51,149 nucleotides of DNA from an uncultured Psychroflexus sp. (GTDB lineage: Bacteria; Bacteroidota; Bacteroidia; Flavobacteriales; Flavobacteriaceae): assembly GCA_913056525.1 (NCBI GenBank), contig CAJXLO010000006.1, positions 1 to 51,149 of the forward strand, read 5' to 3'. The notes beneath the pieces are model-generated. The model saw only the letters and a list, made by a program, of their open reading frames with translations, did no database searches and was not told the DNA's origin. How positions within the stretch are numbered: position 1 is the stretch's first letter; each line of letters opens with the position of its first letter. This document shows positions 23,763-32,794 of this stretch, one piece after another. Both the position numbers and the translations under genes were made by a program.

Positions 23763-25292
23763 TTAAAAATTAAAGGACATTGATGCCACAAAGTTCTGCG
23801 TCATTTGTTCAATATCCGCTTCTTGGTTCAGTCCGGTTTGTAAAAGCGCTTCCTGTCTATCTTGCCAACTTCTTCTGTAGGCAAGGTCTAACCGGGTGTA
23901 TTTGTTTATCGTGTAGCCTATTCCTGTGGAAAAACCATTGATATCACCTATGATCCTATCGTTTCTAAGCGGACTCTGCCTGTAATGATAACCACCGCGA
24001 AAGCTCCATTCCTTGAACCTGTATTCTCCGCCCAGGTTTAAAGAGATACTTTCCTGTAGATTATTATTGATCTGAGCGTTGAGATCGGAAAAACCACTCG
24101 ATGTAAACTCTGTCTGACTAAGGTCCTGATAAGAATAATCTGCGCTGATCAAACCTGAGTCTCCTATGACAAATGCTAAACTTCCAGTAAGCTTTTCAGG
24201 CTTGCGGAAACTATAATCCGGGAATATATTAACTATCTGAGGTATAGCTGCCGCTTCTCCAAATTCATTACTATCTGTTATCAAGCCCTGGGTCAGTTCT
24301 TCATCTATGTTATACCAGGTCGGCGATTGATAACTTAGTCCTAATCTTATCATATCAATGGGTGTATAGATGGCACCTACCTGGAAGGAGAAACCACTCC
24401 CAACAGTAAACAGGGAATTGTTGTATTGTATCTCGTTGATCTCTCCTGATCCATTGTTGCGCTCGTTAAACCGGGTGTTTCGTTCGTAGTTCAATACATG
24501 CAAGTTCAGATTTACTCCTACATTGAGCTTTTTCCTGATCTGAGCTCCAAAATTGAAGTTCAATGTTGAATTGAAACCCTGTTCTTCTATACGATAACGC
24601 TGATCAAAGCTATTAGCGTTCACATTGGATTCATAGAGCGTATTTCCCAGGTCATTAGGGTCGGCCGCATCAAAGAGGAAGGATTCATAACCCAGATAAG
24701 CTTCCTGCGTACTGAAACCCTGCGTTTCTCCCAGGAATTGATATCTTTCTTCCAGAGATTCCCCGGAAAGTGGGATGAAAAGATCTAATGCATTACCATT
24801 CGCTCTGTTGAGGAAATAAGTATCGATGGACTGTTGGTTCACACCACTAACCAGCATATCGTTGTTTAAGCTCTTATTCCTATCATAATTGATCCCAAAG
24901 CTCAATTTATTAGCTAATGCATTAACATTGTTTGTTTCAAATACGAATATCAAACCAGCTTGATTAAGATCGAACCTGGCTCCCCTTTCTTTAGTGGTCT
25001 GTCCTGAGAAAGTCGCATCATTGGTCACTGTGGAAAGGTCAAGTGCCAGAGAGGCATGGTTGGTAAGGAAAACCGCTGATCCAGCTGGGTTCTTTTTTAA
25101 AGCGGATAGATCGCCACCTAATGCTCCAAAAGCGCCGCTCATTCCTACATATCTACCAGTACCGCTGATATCCGTACTATTGAAACGTAAAGCATCTATA
25201 AGTCCCTGGCCTTTGGTGGTAAATGGTATGACCAAACCTATGATCAGGATATAAAAAGCCTTTTCTAGCTTATTGATCGCTAATGAACCCAT
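23763..25292 (-). CDS. OmpP1/FadL family outer-membrane protein
   Basis: The 509-residue protein has a hydrophobic leader ending near TTKGQ and then the family's hatch region: LRFNSTDISGTGRYVGMSGA followed by FGALGGDLSALKKNPAG, the usual NPAG motif. The rest is beta-barrel with the C-terminal Phe (FVASMSFNF) required for outer-membrane insertion. Relatives take up long-chain fatty acids or aromatic hydrocarbons; the ligand is not predictable. It lies 24 bases after the Arg/Ser-rich lipoprotein gene, in the same direction, and shares the bidirectional terminator with the E1 gene. Confidence 0.85.
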   Translation of the reverse strand: MGSLAINKLEKAFYILIIGLVIPFTTKGQGLIDALRFNSTDISGTGRYVGMSGAFGALGGDLSALKKNPAGSAVFLTNHASLALDLSTVTNDATFSGQTTKERGARFDLNQAGLIFVFETNNVNALANKLSFGINYDRNKSLNNDMLVSGVNQQSIDTYFLNRANGNALDLFIPLSGESLEERYQFLGETQGFSTQEAYLGYESFLFDAADPNDLGNTLYESNVNANSFDQRYRIEEQGFNSTLNFNFGAQIRKKLNVGVNLNLHVLNYERNTRFNERNNGSGEINEIQYNNSLFTVGSGFSFQVGAIYTPIDMIRLGLSYQSPTWYNIDEELTQGLITDSNEFGEAAAIPQIVNIFPDYSFRKPEKLTGSLAFVIGDSGLISADYSYQDLSQTEFTSSGFSDLNAQINNNLQESISLNLGGEYRFKEWSFRGGYHYRQSPLRNDRIIGDINGFSTGIGYTINKYTRLDLAYRRSWQDRQEALLQTGLNQEADIEQMTQNFVASMSFNF

Positions 25293-25316
25293 ATTAGATC
25301 TATTTATGAATTTATG

Positions 25317-26525
25317 TTATCGTCTTCTTCTTGATGAGGATGATGAACTGCTCGATGAAGATGAGCTCCTTGTACTTGAACTACTTCTAACACCTGAAGA
25401 GCGGGAAGAAGAAGTATTGGATGACCTGTTTACCCCTGATCGTGTTGAAGACCTGTTACTTCTATAGCTTCTACTTATGTTGCCTGCTCTTCTGATGCTA
25501 CTTGAATTTCTGTAGGATGATCTTGAACCTCTGGAACTTCTACGTGCGTTCACACCATTGGGATTCCTTATTGATCTTCTGTTATCAGATCTAATGTATC
25601 TGGTGTCACTCGAGCGAGCACTTCTTCTAATTCTATCGTTATCAGAAGATCGTGAACTTCTTACATACCTATCCGAACGGTCCGCTCTTCTTTGGTTCGA
25701 TCGATTCGTTCTGTCCTGATTCGACCGGTTGCTTCTTCTATCAAGGTTAGACCGAACACCATTATTCCTATAATTGTAACTGCTCCTTGAACCGTAGCTC
25801 GTGTAGGCTAAACCATTGCGACGCCCAATATTATAGGCAATGCGGTTACGACCATAGATATAGGGTGACCAGAATCCGTTATAACCTGCAAAACCTCCAT
25901 AATATGGACCAAATCCATATCCAAAATAGGGTCCGTAGAACGGGTCATAGAATCCAAAACCCGGATTGATCCAATTATTAAAACCAAATCCGAAGTTTCG
26001 TCCATAGAAACCAAAACCTCTGTTGAACGGTCGGTTGAATCCACCATACCAACCCCAGTTGTTAAAGCCCCAACCTGTGTTGTAGACATTGAGGTTTACG
26101 TTGGAGGTTTGTGTTCCCCAACCGCCGTGACCATTGGACTGGTAACGTTGGTCATTCTGCTCGTCATATACGATGTCCTTTTTTTGAGCCGTTGAATCTT
26201 CAGAGGTATAATTGTCCACGTTCGTGAAAACATCATTGTTCTGTTCTCTCGCCTTTGATATTAGCTTAGCTTGTTTATCAAAATAACTTTCACCTACTGG
26301 TTCATTCGTGTTATCACCATTACTGCTCTGCTGATATTGCTCATTGTCATTTGAGGATACCATGTTTTGTTCAGATGAGCTCTTTTTGCTTACTTTACTG
26401 GAATAAATACCATCATCATAACTGCTTACATTGTCATAAGAACTACAAGAGGTAATTAAAACCACGCTCAGGGTCGCTAAGGATAGCTGAAACCCTTTTT
26501 TCAATTGTTTTTTTGTGTAATACAT
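25317..26525 (-). CDS. Low-complexity lipoprotein with aromatic/Gly-rich middle and Arg/Ser-rich tail
   Basis: The 402-residue protein has a lipoprotein signal peptide (LITSC, Cys27). After a polar Ser/Asn/Gln part, residues about 150-235 are rich in Gly, Trp, Phe, Tyr and Asn (for example NNWGWYGGFNRPF and FGYGFGPYYGG). From about 250 to the end the chain is Arg and Ser with few other residues, closing in a run of about a dozen Ser and four Arg. Such proteins occur in flavobacteria between proS and an OmpP1 gene, as here, usually annotated hypothetical. The tail is disordered and highly basic and may bind polyanions such as LPS, DNA or glycans. Function is unknown. Confidence 0.75.
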   Translation of the reverse strand: MYYTKKQLKKGFQLSLATLSVVLITSCSSYDNVSSYDDGIYSSKVSKKSSSEQNMVSSNDNEQYQQSSNGDNTNEPVGESYFDKQAKLISKAREQNNDVFTNVDNYTSEDSTAQKKDIVYDEQNDQRYQSNGHGGWGTQTSNVNLNVYNTGWGFNNWGWYGGFNRPFNRGFGFYGRNFGFGFNNWINPGFGFYDPFYGPYFGYGFGPYYGGFAGYNGFWSPYIYGRNRIAYNIGRRNGLAYTSYGSRSSYNYRNNGVRSNLDRRSNRSNQDRTNRSNQRRADRSDRYVRSSRSSDNDRIRRSARSSDTRYIRSDNRRSIRNPNGVNARRSSRGSRSSYRNSSSIRRAGNISRSYRSNRSSTRSGVNRSSNTSSSRSSGVRSSSSTRSSSSSSSSSSSSRRRR

Positions 26526-26563
26526 AATATGTGGTTTTTGATTATACGTTATTCAAATTTAAT

Positions 26564-26571
26564 TAGATTTG
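26564..26571 (+). promoter_or_regulatory. Possible -7 box for proS
   Basis: TAGATTTG matches TAnnTTTG and lies 57 bases before the ATG. A TTG at 26538-26540 is present but at 23 bases, longer than the usual 18-19 spacer. Confidence 0.35.
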
Positions 26572-26628
26572 CCGAATATCTAATTTCATTTATAATAATA
26601 ACAACATTTATGCCAAATACATTTAACA

Positions 26629-28107
26629 ATGGCTAGATCACTAACTAAAAGAGCTCAGGATTATTCAAAATGGTATAATGAGCTGGTTGTAAAGGCTGAC
26701 CTCGCAGAGAATTCCAGTGTAAGAGGCTGTATGGTCATCAAGCCTTACGGTTATTCCATCTGGGAGAAAATGCAAGCTGAGCTGGATAAAAAGTTCAAAC
26801 AGACTGGACACGAGAACGCTTATTTCCCTTTGTTCGTACCTAAGAGCCTTTTTGAGGCCGAAGAGAAGAACGCTGAAGGTTTTGCCAAGGAATGCGCAGT
26901 GGTGACCCATTATCGACTTCAGACAGATCCTGAAAAGGCAGGTAAGCTTCAAGTGGATCCTAATTCTCGCTTAGAAGAAGAACTTATAGTGCGACCTACT
27001 TCTGAAGCCGTAATCTGGCACACTTACAAAAAATGGATAGAGTCCTATCGAGACTTACCGATCAAGATCAATCAATGGGCTAATGTTGTTCGCTGGGAAA
27101 TGAGGACTCGGTTGTTCTTAAGAACGGCGGAGTTCCTGTGGCAAGAAGGACATACCGCCCATGCTACCAGAGATGAAGCCCTTGAGGAAACAAAGCAAAT
27201 GATCAATGTTTATGCTCGATTTGTAGAGGATTTTATGGCCATCCCGGTCATAAAAGGAACGAAAACCGCAGGAGAAACCTTTGCTGGAGCCGTAACCACA
27301 TATTGCATAGAGGCTTTGATGCAAGATGGAAAAGCACTCCAGGCAGGTACTTCTCATTTTCTGGGTCAAAATTTTGCTGATGCCTTTGATGTAAAATTCA
27401 CTACGAAAGAAGGAAAATTAGAAAAAGTATGGGCGACAAGTTGGGGCGTTTCCACGAGATTGATGGGAGCTTTGATCATGACACATAGCGATGATAACGG
27501 TCTGGTCCTTCCGCCTAAACTTGCTCCTCATCAGGTAGTGATCGTTCCGATCTATCGTTCAGATGAGCAACAAGAAGAAGTCGTTAAAAAAGCTAAGTCC
27601 ATCAAAGAGCAACTCGAGTCTGCAGACATACGCGTGAAACTGGATGACAGGGATACACACAAACCCGGATGGAAATTTGCCCAATACGAGCTTAAAGGTG
27701 TGCCTCTAAGAATAGCGATCGGCCCTAAAGACCTGGAAAACGATACGGTTGAACTTGCCAGAAGAGATACTTTGTCAAAGGAATTCGTCGGTCAAAAAGA
27801 ACTAGTAAAGGTTGTTGTAGATAAACTAGAAGATATCCAAAAGACACTCTTTCAAAAAGCTGGACAATATCGTGACGAGCATATTACAGAAGTTGATAAT
27901 TTTGAGCAGTTCAAGGAGGTACTTGAACAAAAAGGGGGTTTTCTATCTGCTCATTGGGATGGTACTCAAGCTACTGAAGATAAGATCAAGGAGCTCACTA
28001 AAGCCACGATAAGATTAATACCAATTGATGAGAACGCAAAACCAGGAGAATGTGTCCTCACGGGTAAACCCTCTAAACAAAGAGTGCTTTTTGCTAAAGC
28101 TTACTGA
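26629..28107 (+). CDS. proS: Prolyl-tRNA synthetase (archaeal/eukaryal-type)
   Basis: The 492-residue class II synthetase charges tRNA-Pro. Class II motifs are visible: [15 protein letters not shown] in motif 1/2 context, [20 protein letters not shown] (motif 2) near 150, and [14 protein letters not shown] (motif 3) near 270. An anticodon-binding domain occupies about 300-400 ([15 protein letters not shown]). There is no inserted editing domain between motifs 2 and 3, and it ends in the C-terminal zinc/Tyr domain (FAKAY) of the archaeal-like form, which is shorter than E. coli ProS. The last seven bases overlap the 3' end of the convergent aminotransferase gene. Confidence 0.95.
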   Translation: MARSLTKRAQDYSKWYNELVVKADLAENSSVRGCMVIKPYGYSIWEKMQAELDKKFKQTGHENAYFPLFVPKSLFEAEEKNAEGFAKECAVVTHYRLQTDPEKAGKLQVDPNSRLEEELIVRPTSEAVIWHTYKKWIESYRDLPIKINQWANVVRWEMRTRLFLRTAEFLWQEGHTAHATRDEALEETKQMINVYARFVEDFMAIPVIKGTKTAGETFAGAVTTYCIEALMQDGKALQAGTSHFLGQNFADAFDVKFTTKEGKLEKVWATSWGVSTRLMGALIMTHSDDNGLVLPPKLAPHQVVIVPIYRSDEQQEEVVKKAKSIKEQLESADIRVKLDDRDTHKPGWKFAQYELKGVPLRIAIGPKDLENDTVELARRDTLSKEFVGQKELVKVVVDKLEDIQKTLFQKAGQYRDEHITEVDNFEQFKEVLEQKGGFLSAHWDGTQATEDKIKELTKATIRLIPIDENAKPGECVLTGKPSKQRVLFAKAY

Positions 28108-29249
28108 TGTAGCAGGGCTTTAAAGCTCGTTTCGATCCTTTCCAGGTTCTCATCGGTCATGTTCGAGCCTGAAGGTAAGCATAATCCGTTTTCAAAGTAA
28201 TCATCACAAATACCATTGCCATAGTAATTATGGTCCTGATAAATAGGTTGTAAATGCATAGGTTTCCACAGCGGTCTTGACTCTATGTTCTTTTCATTAA
28301 GCGCGTTCATGATTGAATCCTTGCTCAAGCCAAGTCTATTATCTGGTCGTATATAAATGACGCTCAACCAATTATTGCAGAACACTTCTTTCTGATTTGT
28401 TTCGAAGACTTCTATTTCTGGAACTTCTTTGAACAAATCCTTGTAGAATTGATTGATATTTCTCCTGATTCTTACATGATCATCCAGTACTTCCAGTTGA
28501 CCGCGACCTACACCGGCGCACAAGTTGCTTAGTCGATAATTAAAACCGATCTGCGAGTGCTGATAATGTGGTGCTGGATCCTTGGCTTGTGTCGCCAGAA
28601 AGACTGCATTTTGTTTAGAAGCCTGGTCCGGACAAATAATAGCGCCGCCACCGCTTGTGGTGATGATCTTATTTCCATTGAAAGATAAAATCCCACGATC
28701 GCCAAAGCTACCACAGAATTTATTTTTATAAGTGGACCCTAGCGCTTCTGCAGCGTCTTCTATGACCGGGATGTCATATTTTAGGGCTATTTTATGGACT
28801 TCATCTACTTTATAAGGAACACCATATAAATGAACGGCTAAGATAGCTTTAGGTTTCTTTCCCTTTTCTATAAGGTCTTGGATCGCATCTTCCATTGCAA
28901 CCGGATCAATATTAAGCGTATCTTTTTCGCTATCTATGAAAACCGGAGTAGCCCCTTGATAAATGATGGGATTGGTCGTGCCAACGAAGGTGAAGCTCTG
29001 GCAAAGTACAATATCATTTTTATCGACACCTAATTGGACTAGTGCTAAGTGTATGGCAGCCGTACCACTACTCAGGCTTGCTATCTTCTTTTCCGTATGC
29101 AGATATTTTTGTAGCTCTTGTTCAAAACCATTTACGTTGGGTCCCAGTGGAGCAATCCAATTTTCATCAAATGCTTGCTGGACATAATGTTGCTCACGGC
29201 CACCCATATGAGGAGAAGATAACCATATCTTGCTAAGTTTATCAGTCAT
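28101..29249 (-). CDS. DegT/DnrJ/EryC1/StrS family PLP-dependent aminotransferase
   Basis: The 382-residue sugar aminotransferase has the fold-type I signature: [16 protein letters not shown] near 60, [13 protein letters not shown] with the PLP-binding Asp165, and [16 protein letters not shown] with the Schiff-base Lys194. These enzymes aminate a keto-sugar nucleotide for surface glycan or glycoprotein sugars such as bacillosamine. N-terminal [14 protein letters not shown] is a common start of the group. No sugar-pathway neighbours lie here, so the actual substrate is open. It shares seven bases at its end with the convergent proS gene. Confidence 0.88.
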   Translation of the reverse strand: MTDKLSKIWLSSPHMGGREQHYVQQAFDENWIAPLGPNVNGFEQELQKYLHTEKKIASLSSGTAAIHLALVQLGVDKNDIVLCQSFTFVGTTNPIIYQGATPVFIDSEKDTLNIDPVAMEDAIQDLIEKGKKPKAILAVHLYGVPYKVDEVHKIALKYDIPVIEDAAEALGSTYKNKFCGSFGDRGILSFNGNKIITTSGGGAIICPDQASKQNAVFLATQAKDPAPHYQHSQIGFNYRLSNLCAGVGRGQLEVLDDHVRIRRNINQFYKDLFKEVPEIEVFETNQKEVFCNNWLSVIYIRPDNRLGLSKDSIMNALNEKNIESRPLWKPMHLQPIYQDHNYYGNGICDDYFENGLCLPSGSNMTDENLERIETSFKALLHQ

Positions 29250-29357
29250 TAACCATGAATTTGACCGTAAATATAGTTAATATTCGATTTCAATAAAACA
29301 GACCTGTAAAAGGATTCTTATCGGTTGAAAAAGAAAAGAGCAAATCGATTTAGTATG

Positions 29358-30590
29358 CTAACTTGCAGCCTTTAATGGATTAAAGCTAGATTTGTTCAGG
29401 GCTTTAGCAGCGTAAGACTTTGTGACCTTTAATTTATTTTCTCCACTATCGGGCATATTGAACATCGCATCAGTTAGAATTGTTTCGCAAATGGAACGAA
29501 GCCCTCTTGCACCTAACTTATATTCCAGGGCTTTCTCTACGATATAATCTAAAGCACCACTGGTCATCTCGAATTTGATGTCATCCATTTGGAAGAGCTT
29601 TTCATATTGTTTGATAATGGCATTCTTAGGCTCGGTCAGGATTTGCTTTAGTGTAGCTTTATCCAATGGGTCCATATATGATAACACAGGCATTCTGCCC
29701 ACGATCTCTGGTATAAGACCGAAATCTTTCACGTCCTTTGGGATGATGTATTGCAAGGTTTCATCATCAGTAATGTTTTGCTTGGATTTTGATGCACCAT
29801 AGCCAACAGCTTGCATGTTCAAACGCTTGGATATGACTCTTTCAATACCGTCAAATGCACCACCTGCAATAAAGAGGATATTTTCCGTATTTATTTCAAT
29901 GAACTTCTGATCGGGATGTTTACGACCTCCTTTGGGCGGTACATTTACCGTTGTCCCTTCAAGCAGTTTTAATAAAGCTTGCTGAACACCTTCACCACTT
30001 ACGTCTCTGGTGATGGATGGATTATCACTCTTTCTGGCTATTTTGTCTATTTCATCAATGAAAATGATACCTTGTTCTGCTTTTTCTTTGTCGTAATCCG
30101 CGGCAGCAAGGAGTTTTGTGAGTATCGTCTCTACATCTTCCCCAACATAACCCGCTTCAGTAAGTATCGTTGCATCAACTATCGCGATAGGTACGTTGAG
30201 CATTTGAGCGATGGTCTTGGCCATTAAGGTTTTACCGGTACCGGTCTTACCTACCAGGACAACATTGCTTTTCTGTATTTCTATGTCATCGTTAGATGCC
30301 GGCTGAAGTAATCTTTTGTAATGATTATAAACGGCAACGGACATTACCTTTTTCGTGTGGTCCTGACCAATGATATATTGGTCCAAAAAATCCTTAATTG
30401 CCTTTGGTTTGCTGATATCAAGGTTTTCCTTAATGTTCCCTGTCTTTTCGGTCTTGGTCTCTTCTAAGACGATACCGTGCGCTTGCTCGATACATCTATC
30501 GCATATATGTGCATCAAGACCAGCTATCAGCAAATTGGTCTCTGATTTTTTTCTACCGCAAAATGAGCACTCCAAATCTTTTTTAGCCAT
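29358..30590 (-). CDS. clpX: ATP-dependent Clp protease ATP-binding subunit ClpX
   Basis: The 410-residue unfoldase of the ClpXP protease has an N-terminal zinc-binding domain with Cys8, Cys11, Cys30 and Cys33. The AAA+ module follows: Walker A GKTGTGKT at 114-121, pore loop GYVGEDVE, Walker [10 protein letters not shown], and the sensor arginine in the C-terminal small domain ([11 protein letters not shown]). It recognises, unfolds and threads substrates into ClpP. It starts two bases after the clpP stop, and both follow tig, an arrangement widespread in bacteria. All key motifs are intact. Confidence 0.97.
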   Translation of the reverse strand: MAKKDLECSFCGRKKSETNLLIAGLDAHICDRCIEQAHGIVLEETKTEKTGNIKENLDISKPKAIKDFLDQYIIGQDHTKKVMSVAVYNHYKRLLQPASNDDIEIQKSNVVLVGKTGTGKTLMAKTIAQMLNVPIAIVDATILTEAGYVGEDVETILTKLLAAADYDKEKAEQGIIFIDEIDKIARKSDNPSITRDVSGEGVQQALLKLLEGTTVNVPPKGGRKHPDQKFIEINTENILFIAGGAFDGIERVISKRLNMQAVGYGASKSKQNITDDETLQYIIPKDVKDFGLIPEIVGRMPVLSYMDPLDKATLKQILTEPKNAIIKQYEKLFQMDDIKFEMTSGALDYIVEKALEYKLGARGLRSICETILTDAMFNMPDSGENKLKVTKSYAAKALNKSSFNPLKAAS

Positions 30591-30592
30591 GT

Positions 30593-31267
30593 TTATTCGC
30601 GTTCTAAAATTTCATCGACCATACCATATTCTTTTGCCTGTTTGGCGTCTAACCAGAAATCACGATCTCCATCATCATAGACCTTATCGTAATCCTTCCC
30701 AGTATGTTTAGCAATGATCTTATACAATTCTTCTTTCAGACCGATGATCTGATTAGCGGTAATCTCTATATCATCAGCTTGACCCTGCGCGCCTCCCATC
30801 GGTTGATGTATCAACACTCTGGAATGGGGAAGTCCACTTCTTTTACCGTCTTCACCGGCGCAAAGTAAAACTGCTCCCATTGATGCTGCAACACCAGTGT
30901 TGATCGTAGCTACATCCGGTTTTATGAACTGCATGGTATCATAGATACCTAAACCAGCATAAACGCTTCCTCCAGGAGAGTTTATATAGATCTGGATATC
31001 CTTTGTAGAATCGGTGCTCTCTAAGAACAACAATTGTGCTTGTATGATGTTAGCTACCTGATCATTTATCGCCGTGCCCAGAAAAATGATCCGGTCCATC
31101 ATCAATCTTGAAAAGACGTCCATGGCTACCGCGTTCATTTGTCGTTCCTCTATTATATTAGGGGTCATTGCCATAGGAGTCATGCTTGTAACCACCTGAT
31201 CAAAGTAATTTGGGTTTATTCCCTGGTCCTTTGTGGCATATTTTTCGAATTCTTTTCTTATATCCAT
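30593..31267 (-). CDS. clpP: ATP-dependent Clp protease proteolytic subunit ClpP
   Basis: The chosen start is ATG at 31267, giving 224 residues and the N-terminus [13 protein letters not shown]; the frame is open further up to a TTG at 31321, but family length favours the ATG. ClpP is a serine peptidase that forms the double-ring protease chamber. The catalytic triad is visible: Ser129 in GVAASMGAV, His154 in [18 protein letters not shown] and Asp203 in DGDRDFW. It lies between tig (76 bases upstream) and clpX (2 bases downstream), so unfoldase and protease are made together. Confidence 0.96.
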   Translation of the reverse strand: MDIRKEFEKYATKDQGINPNYFDQVVTSMTPMAMTPNIIEERQMNAVAMDVFSRLMMDRIIFLGTAINDQVANIIQAQLLFLESTDSTKDIQIYINSPGGSVYAGLGIYDTMQFIKPDVATINTGVAASMGAVLLCAGEDGKRSGLPHSRVLIHQPMGGAQGQADDIEITANQIIGLKEELYKIIAKHTGKDYDKVYDDGDRDFWLDAKQAKEYGMVDEILERE

Positions 31268-31343
31268 GGTAATATTATCTATTTCAACAAAATTAGGACA
31301 AATCAAACGCTCATCCGTCAATATTTTATTAAAGTTAAAGTAC

Positions 31344-32714
31344 TTATTCAGCAGAGGTGTCGGAAGTTTCTTTTTCTTCTTCCTTATCGTTCTTTTGAGC
31401 GTAAGCTATATCAATGAACTCTTTGTAAGTAACCTCTTTTTCATTGATCGGCAACTTCTCTTTGAAGAAGTCTAACAATTTCTTACTTAGAGCCTGATCT
31501 TCCATTTGCTTTTTCTGCTCTTCTTGCTGGAGAAGGGTTTGGCTTAGCTGTTCGACCTGATCATCGGGTAGATTTCCCTGACCATATTGTGCCATTTGAG
31601 CCTTTAAGGCTTCTTTGGCGGTTTCTTTCAGATCCTCTTGGGTTACACTGATATCATGGTCTTCTTTGATCTTGGATTCTATCAATTGATAACGGATTCC
31701 CTTCTTATTATCTTCAAATTCCTTGTCCGCTTCTTCCTGACTGATATCCTTATCGTTCGAGAACATGAGCCATTTTTTGAGGAAATTTTCCGGTAGTTCA
31801 AAGTCTGTATGTTCTATTAAGAATTCTGTTGTATCATTAAAGAACTTTTGCTCGGATTGTTGCTTGAACTGTCCTTCGATTTGTTCTTTGATCTGTTTTC
31901 TGAACTCGTCTTCGGTTGATACTTTTCCTTCACCCAAATATTTATCAAAAAGCTCTTGGTTTAATTCCGCCGGTACGGTCTCATTGATCTCTGAAATCTC
32001 AATGCTCAAGTTACCTTCAAGTGCTTTATAATTTTCTGTAGAAATGCCCAGTAACGATTGGGCTACATTTTCATTTTCGAGGAGAGCATTAGCCTTTACA
32101 CTGATGACATCACCAACTTTAGCACCCTTGAACTGTTCGTGATGTTCTTTGTTGATACTGTCTAGACTGAAGGTGCTTTCTTTATCAATGCTTTCGTCTG
32201 ATGACCTAATGGTGGATACTATCGTAGAATTTTTACCCACTTTTTCGTGAGTTTCTAGCCTGCCGAACTGCTTTTGTACCATACTCACCTGTTCGTCTAT
32301 CATCTCTTTATCAGCTACGATCTTGTAGTAGTCCAACTTATCATTCGGGTTCAAGTTGGGAGCTATGGATGGATACATTCCTATTTCGAACTTGAACTCT
32401 AAAGGTTCCCTGTCCCAGGACATTTTTTCATCATCTACGGGAATAGGTCCACCTAAGAGAGCTAACTTCTCTTCCTGAACAAACCTTTGAAGCTCATCAT
32501 TGACCATTTTGTTAACCTCGTCTGCTCTTATGGCTTCACCGTATTGTTTGCGCAACATACCCATTGGGACCTTGCCTTTTCTAAAGCCAGGTATATTGGC
32601 TGTTTTTCGGTAATCTTTTAAAGTTTTTTCGACTTTCGGTTCGTAATCATCTTTATTTAATTGAATCTTAATGACGGCATTAAGGTCATCAACTTGCTCC
32701 TTAGTTGTGTTCAT
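31344..32714 (-). CDS. tig: Trigger factor (ribosome-associated folding chaperone)
   Basis: Start at ATG 32714 gives 456 residues beginning MNTTKEQVDDLNAVIKI; a TTG at 32738 would add eight residues but overlaps the promoter. The N-terminal ribosome-binding domain carries the signature GFRKGKVPMGMLRKQYG near residue 45. The peptidyl-prolyl isomerase domain in the middle is poorly conserved, as in other Bacteroidota. The helical C-terminal domain is charged and ends in a Lys/Glu-rich acidic tail (EEKETSDTSAE). The factor binds nascent chains at the ribosome exit. It heads the tig-clpP-clpX operon behind a near-consensus promoter. Confidence 0.94.
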   Translation of the reverse strand: MNTTKEQVDDLNAVIKIQLNKDDYEPKVEKTLKDYRKTANIPGFRKGKVPMGMLRKQYGEAIRADEVNKMVNDELQRFVQEEKLALLGGPIPVDDEKMSWDREPLEFKFEIGMYPSIAPNLNPNDKLDYYKIVADKEMIDEQVSMVQKQFGRLETHEKVGKNSTIVSTIRSSDESIDKESTFSLDSINKEHHEQFKGAKVGDVISVKANALLENENVAQSLLGISTENYKALEGNLSIEISEINETVPAELNQELFDKYLGEGKVSTEDEFRKQIKEQIEGQFKQQSEQKFFNDTTEFLIEHTDFELPENFLKKWLMFSNDKDISQEEADKEFEDNKKGIRYQLIESKIKEDHDISVTQEDLKETAKEALKAQMAQYGQGNLPDDQVEQLSQTLLQQEEQKKQMEDQALSKKLLDFFKEKLPINEKEVTYKEFIDIAYAQKNDKEEEKETSDTSAE

Positions 32715-32735
32715 CGTGTGATTTTTAAGAATTTG

Positions 32736-32766
32736 CAAAAATAAGGTTTATTTGATCGCCTGCAAA
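32736..32766 (-). promoter_or_regulatory. Promoter of tig-clpP-clpX
   Basis: On the minus strand a TTTG (-33, 32763-32766) is followed after exactly 19 bases by TATTTTTG (-7, 32736-32743), a perfect match to the flavobacterial promoter TTTG-N19-TAnnTTTG. It ends 21 bases before the tig ATG. Confidence 0.7.
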
Positions 32767-32794
32767 ATAAAGCCGTCGCTTATTCGCCTAATCA

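Noticed and set aside
25273-25467. Leu/Glu/Asp-rich plus-strand ORF
   Set aside because: Antisense of the Ser/Arg-rich tail of the lipoprotein gene; low complexity explains the open frame.
31268-31321. TTG extension of clpP (18 residues)
   Set aside because: Standard ClpP length and N-terminus [13 protein letters not shown] favour the ATG at 31267.
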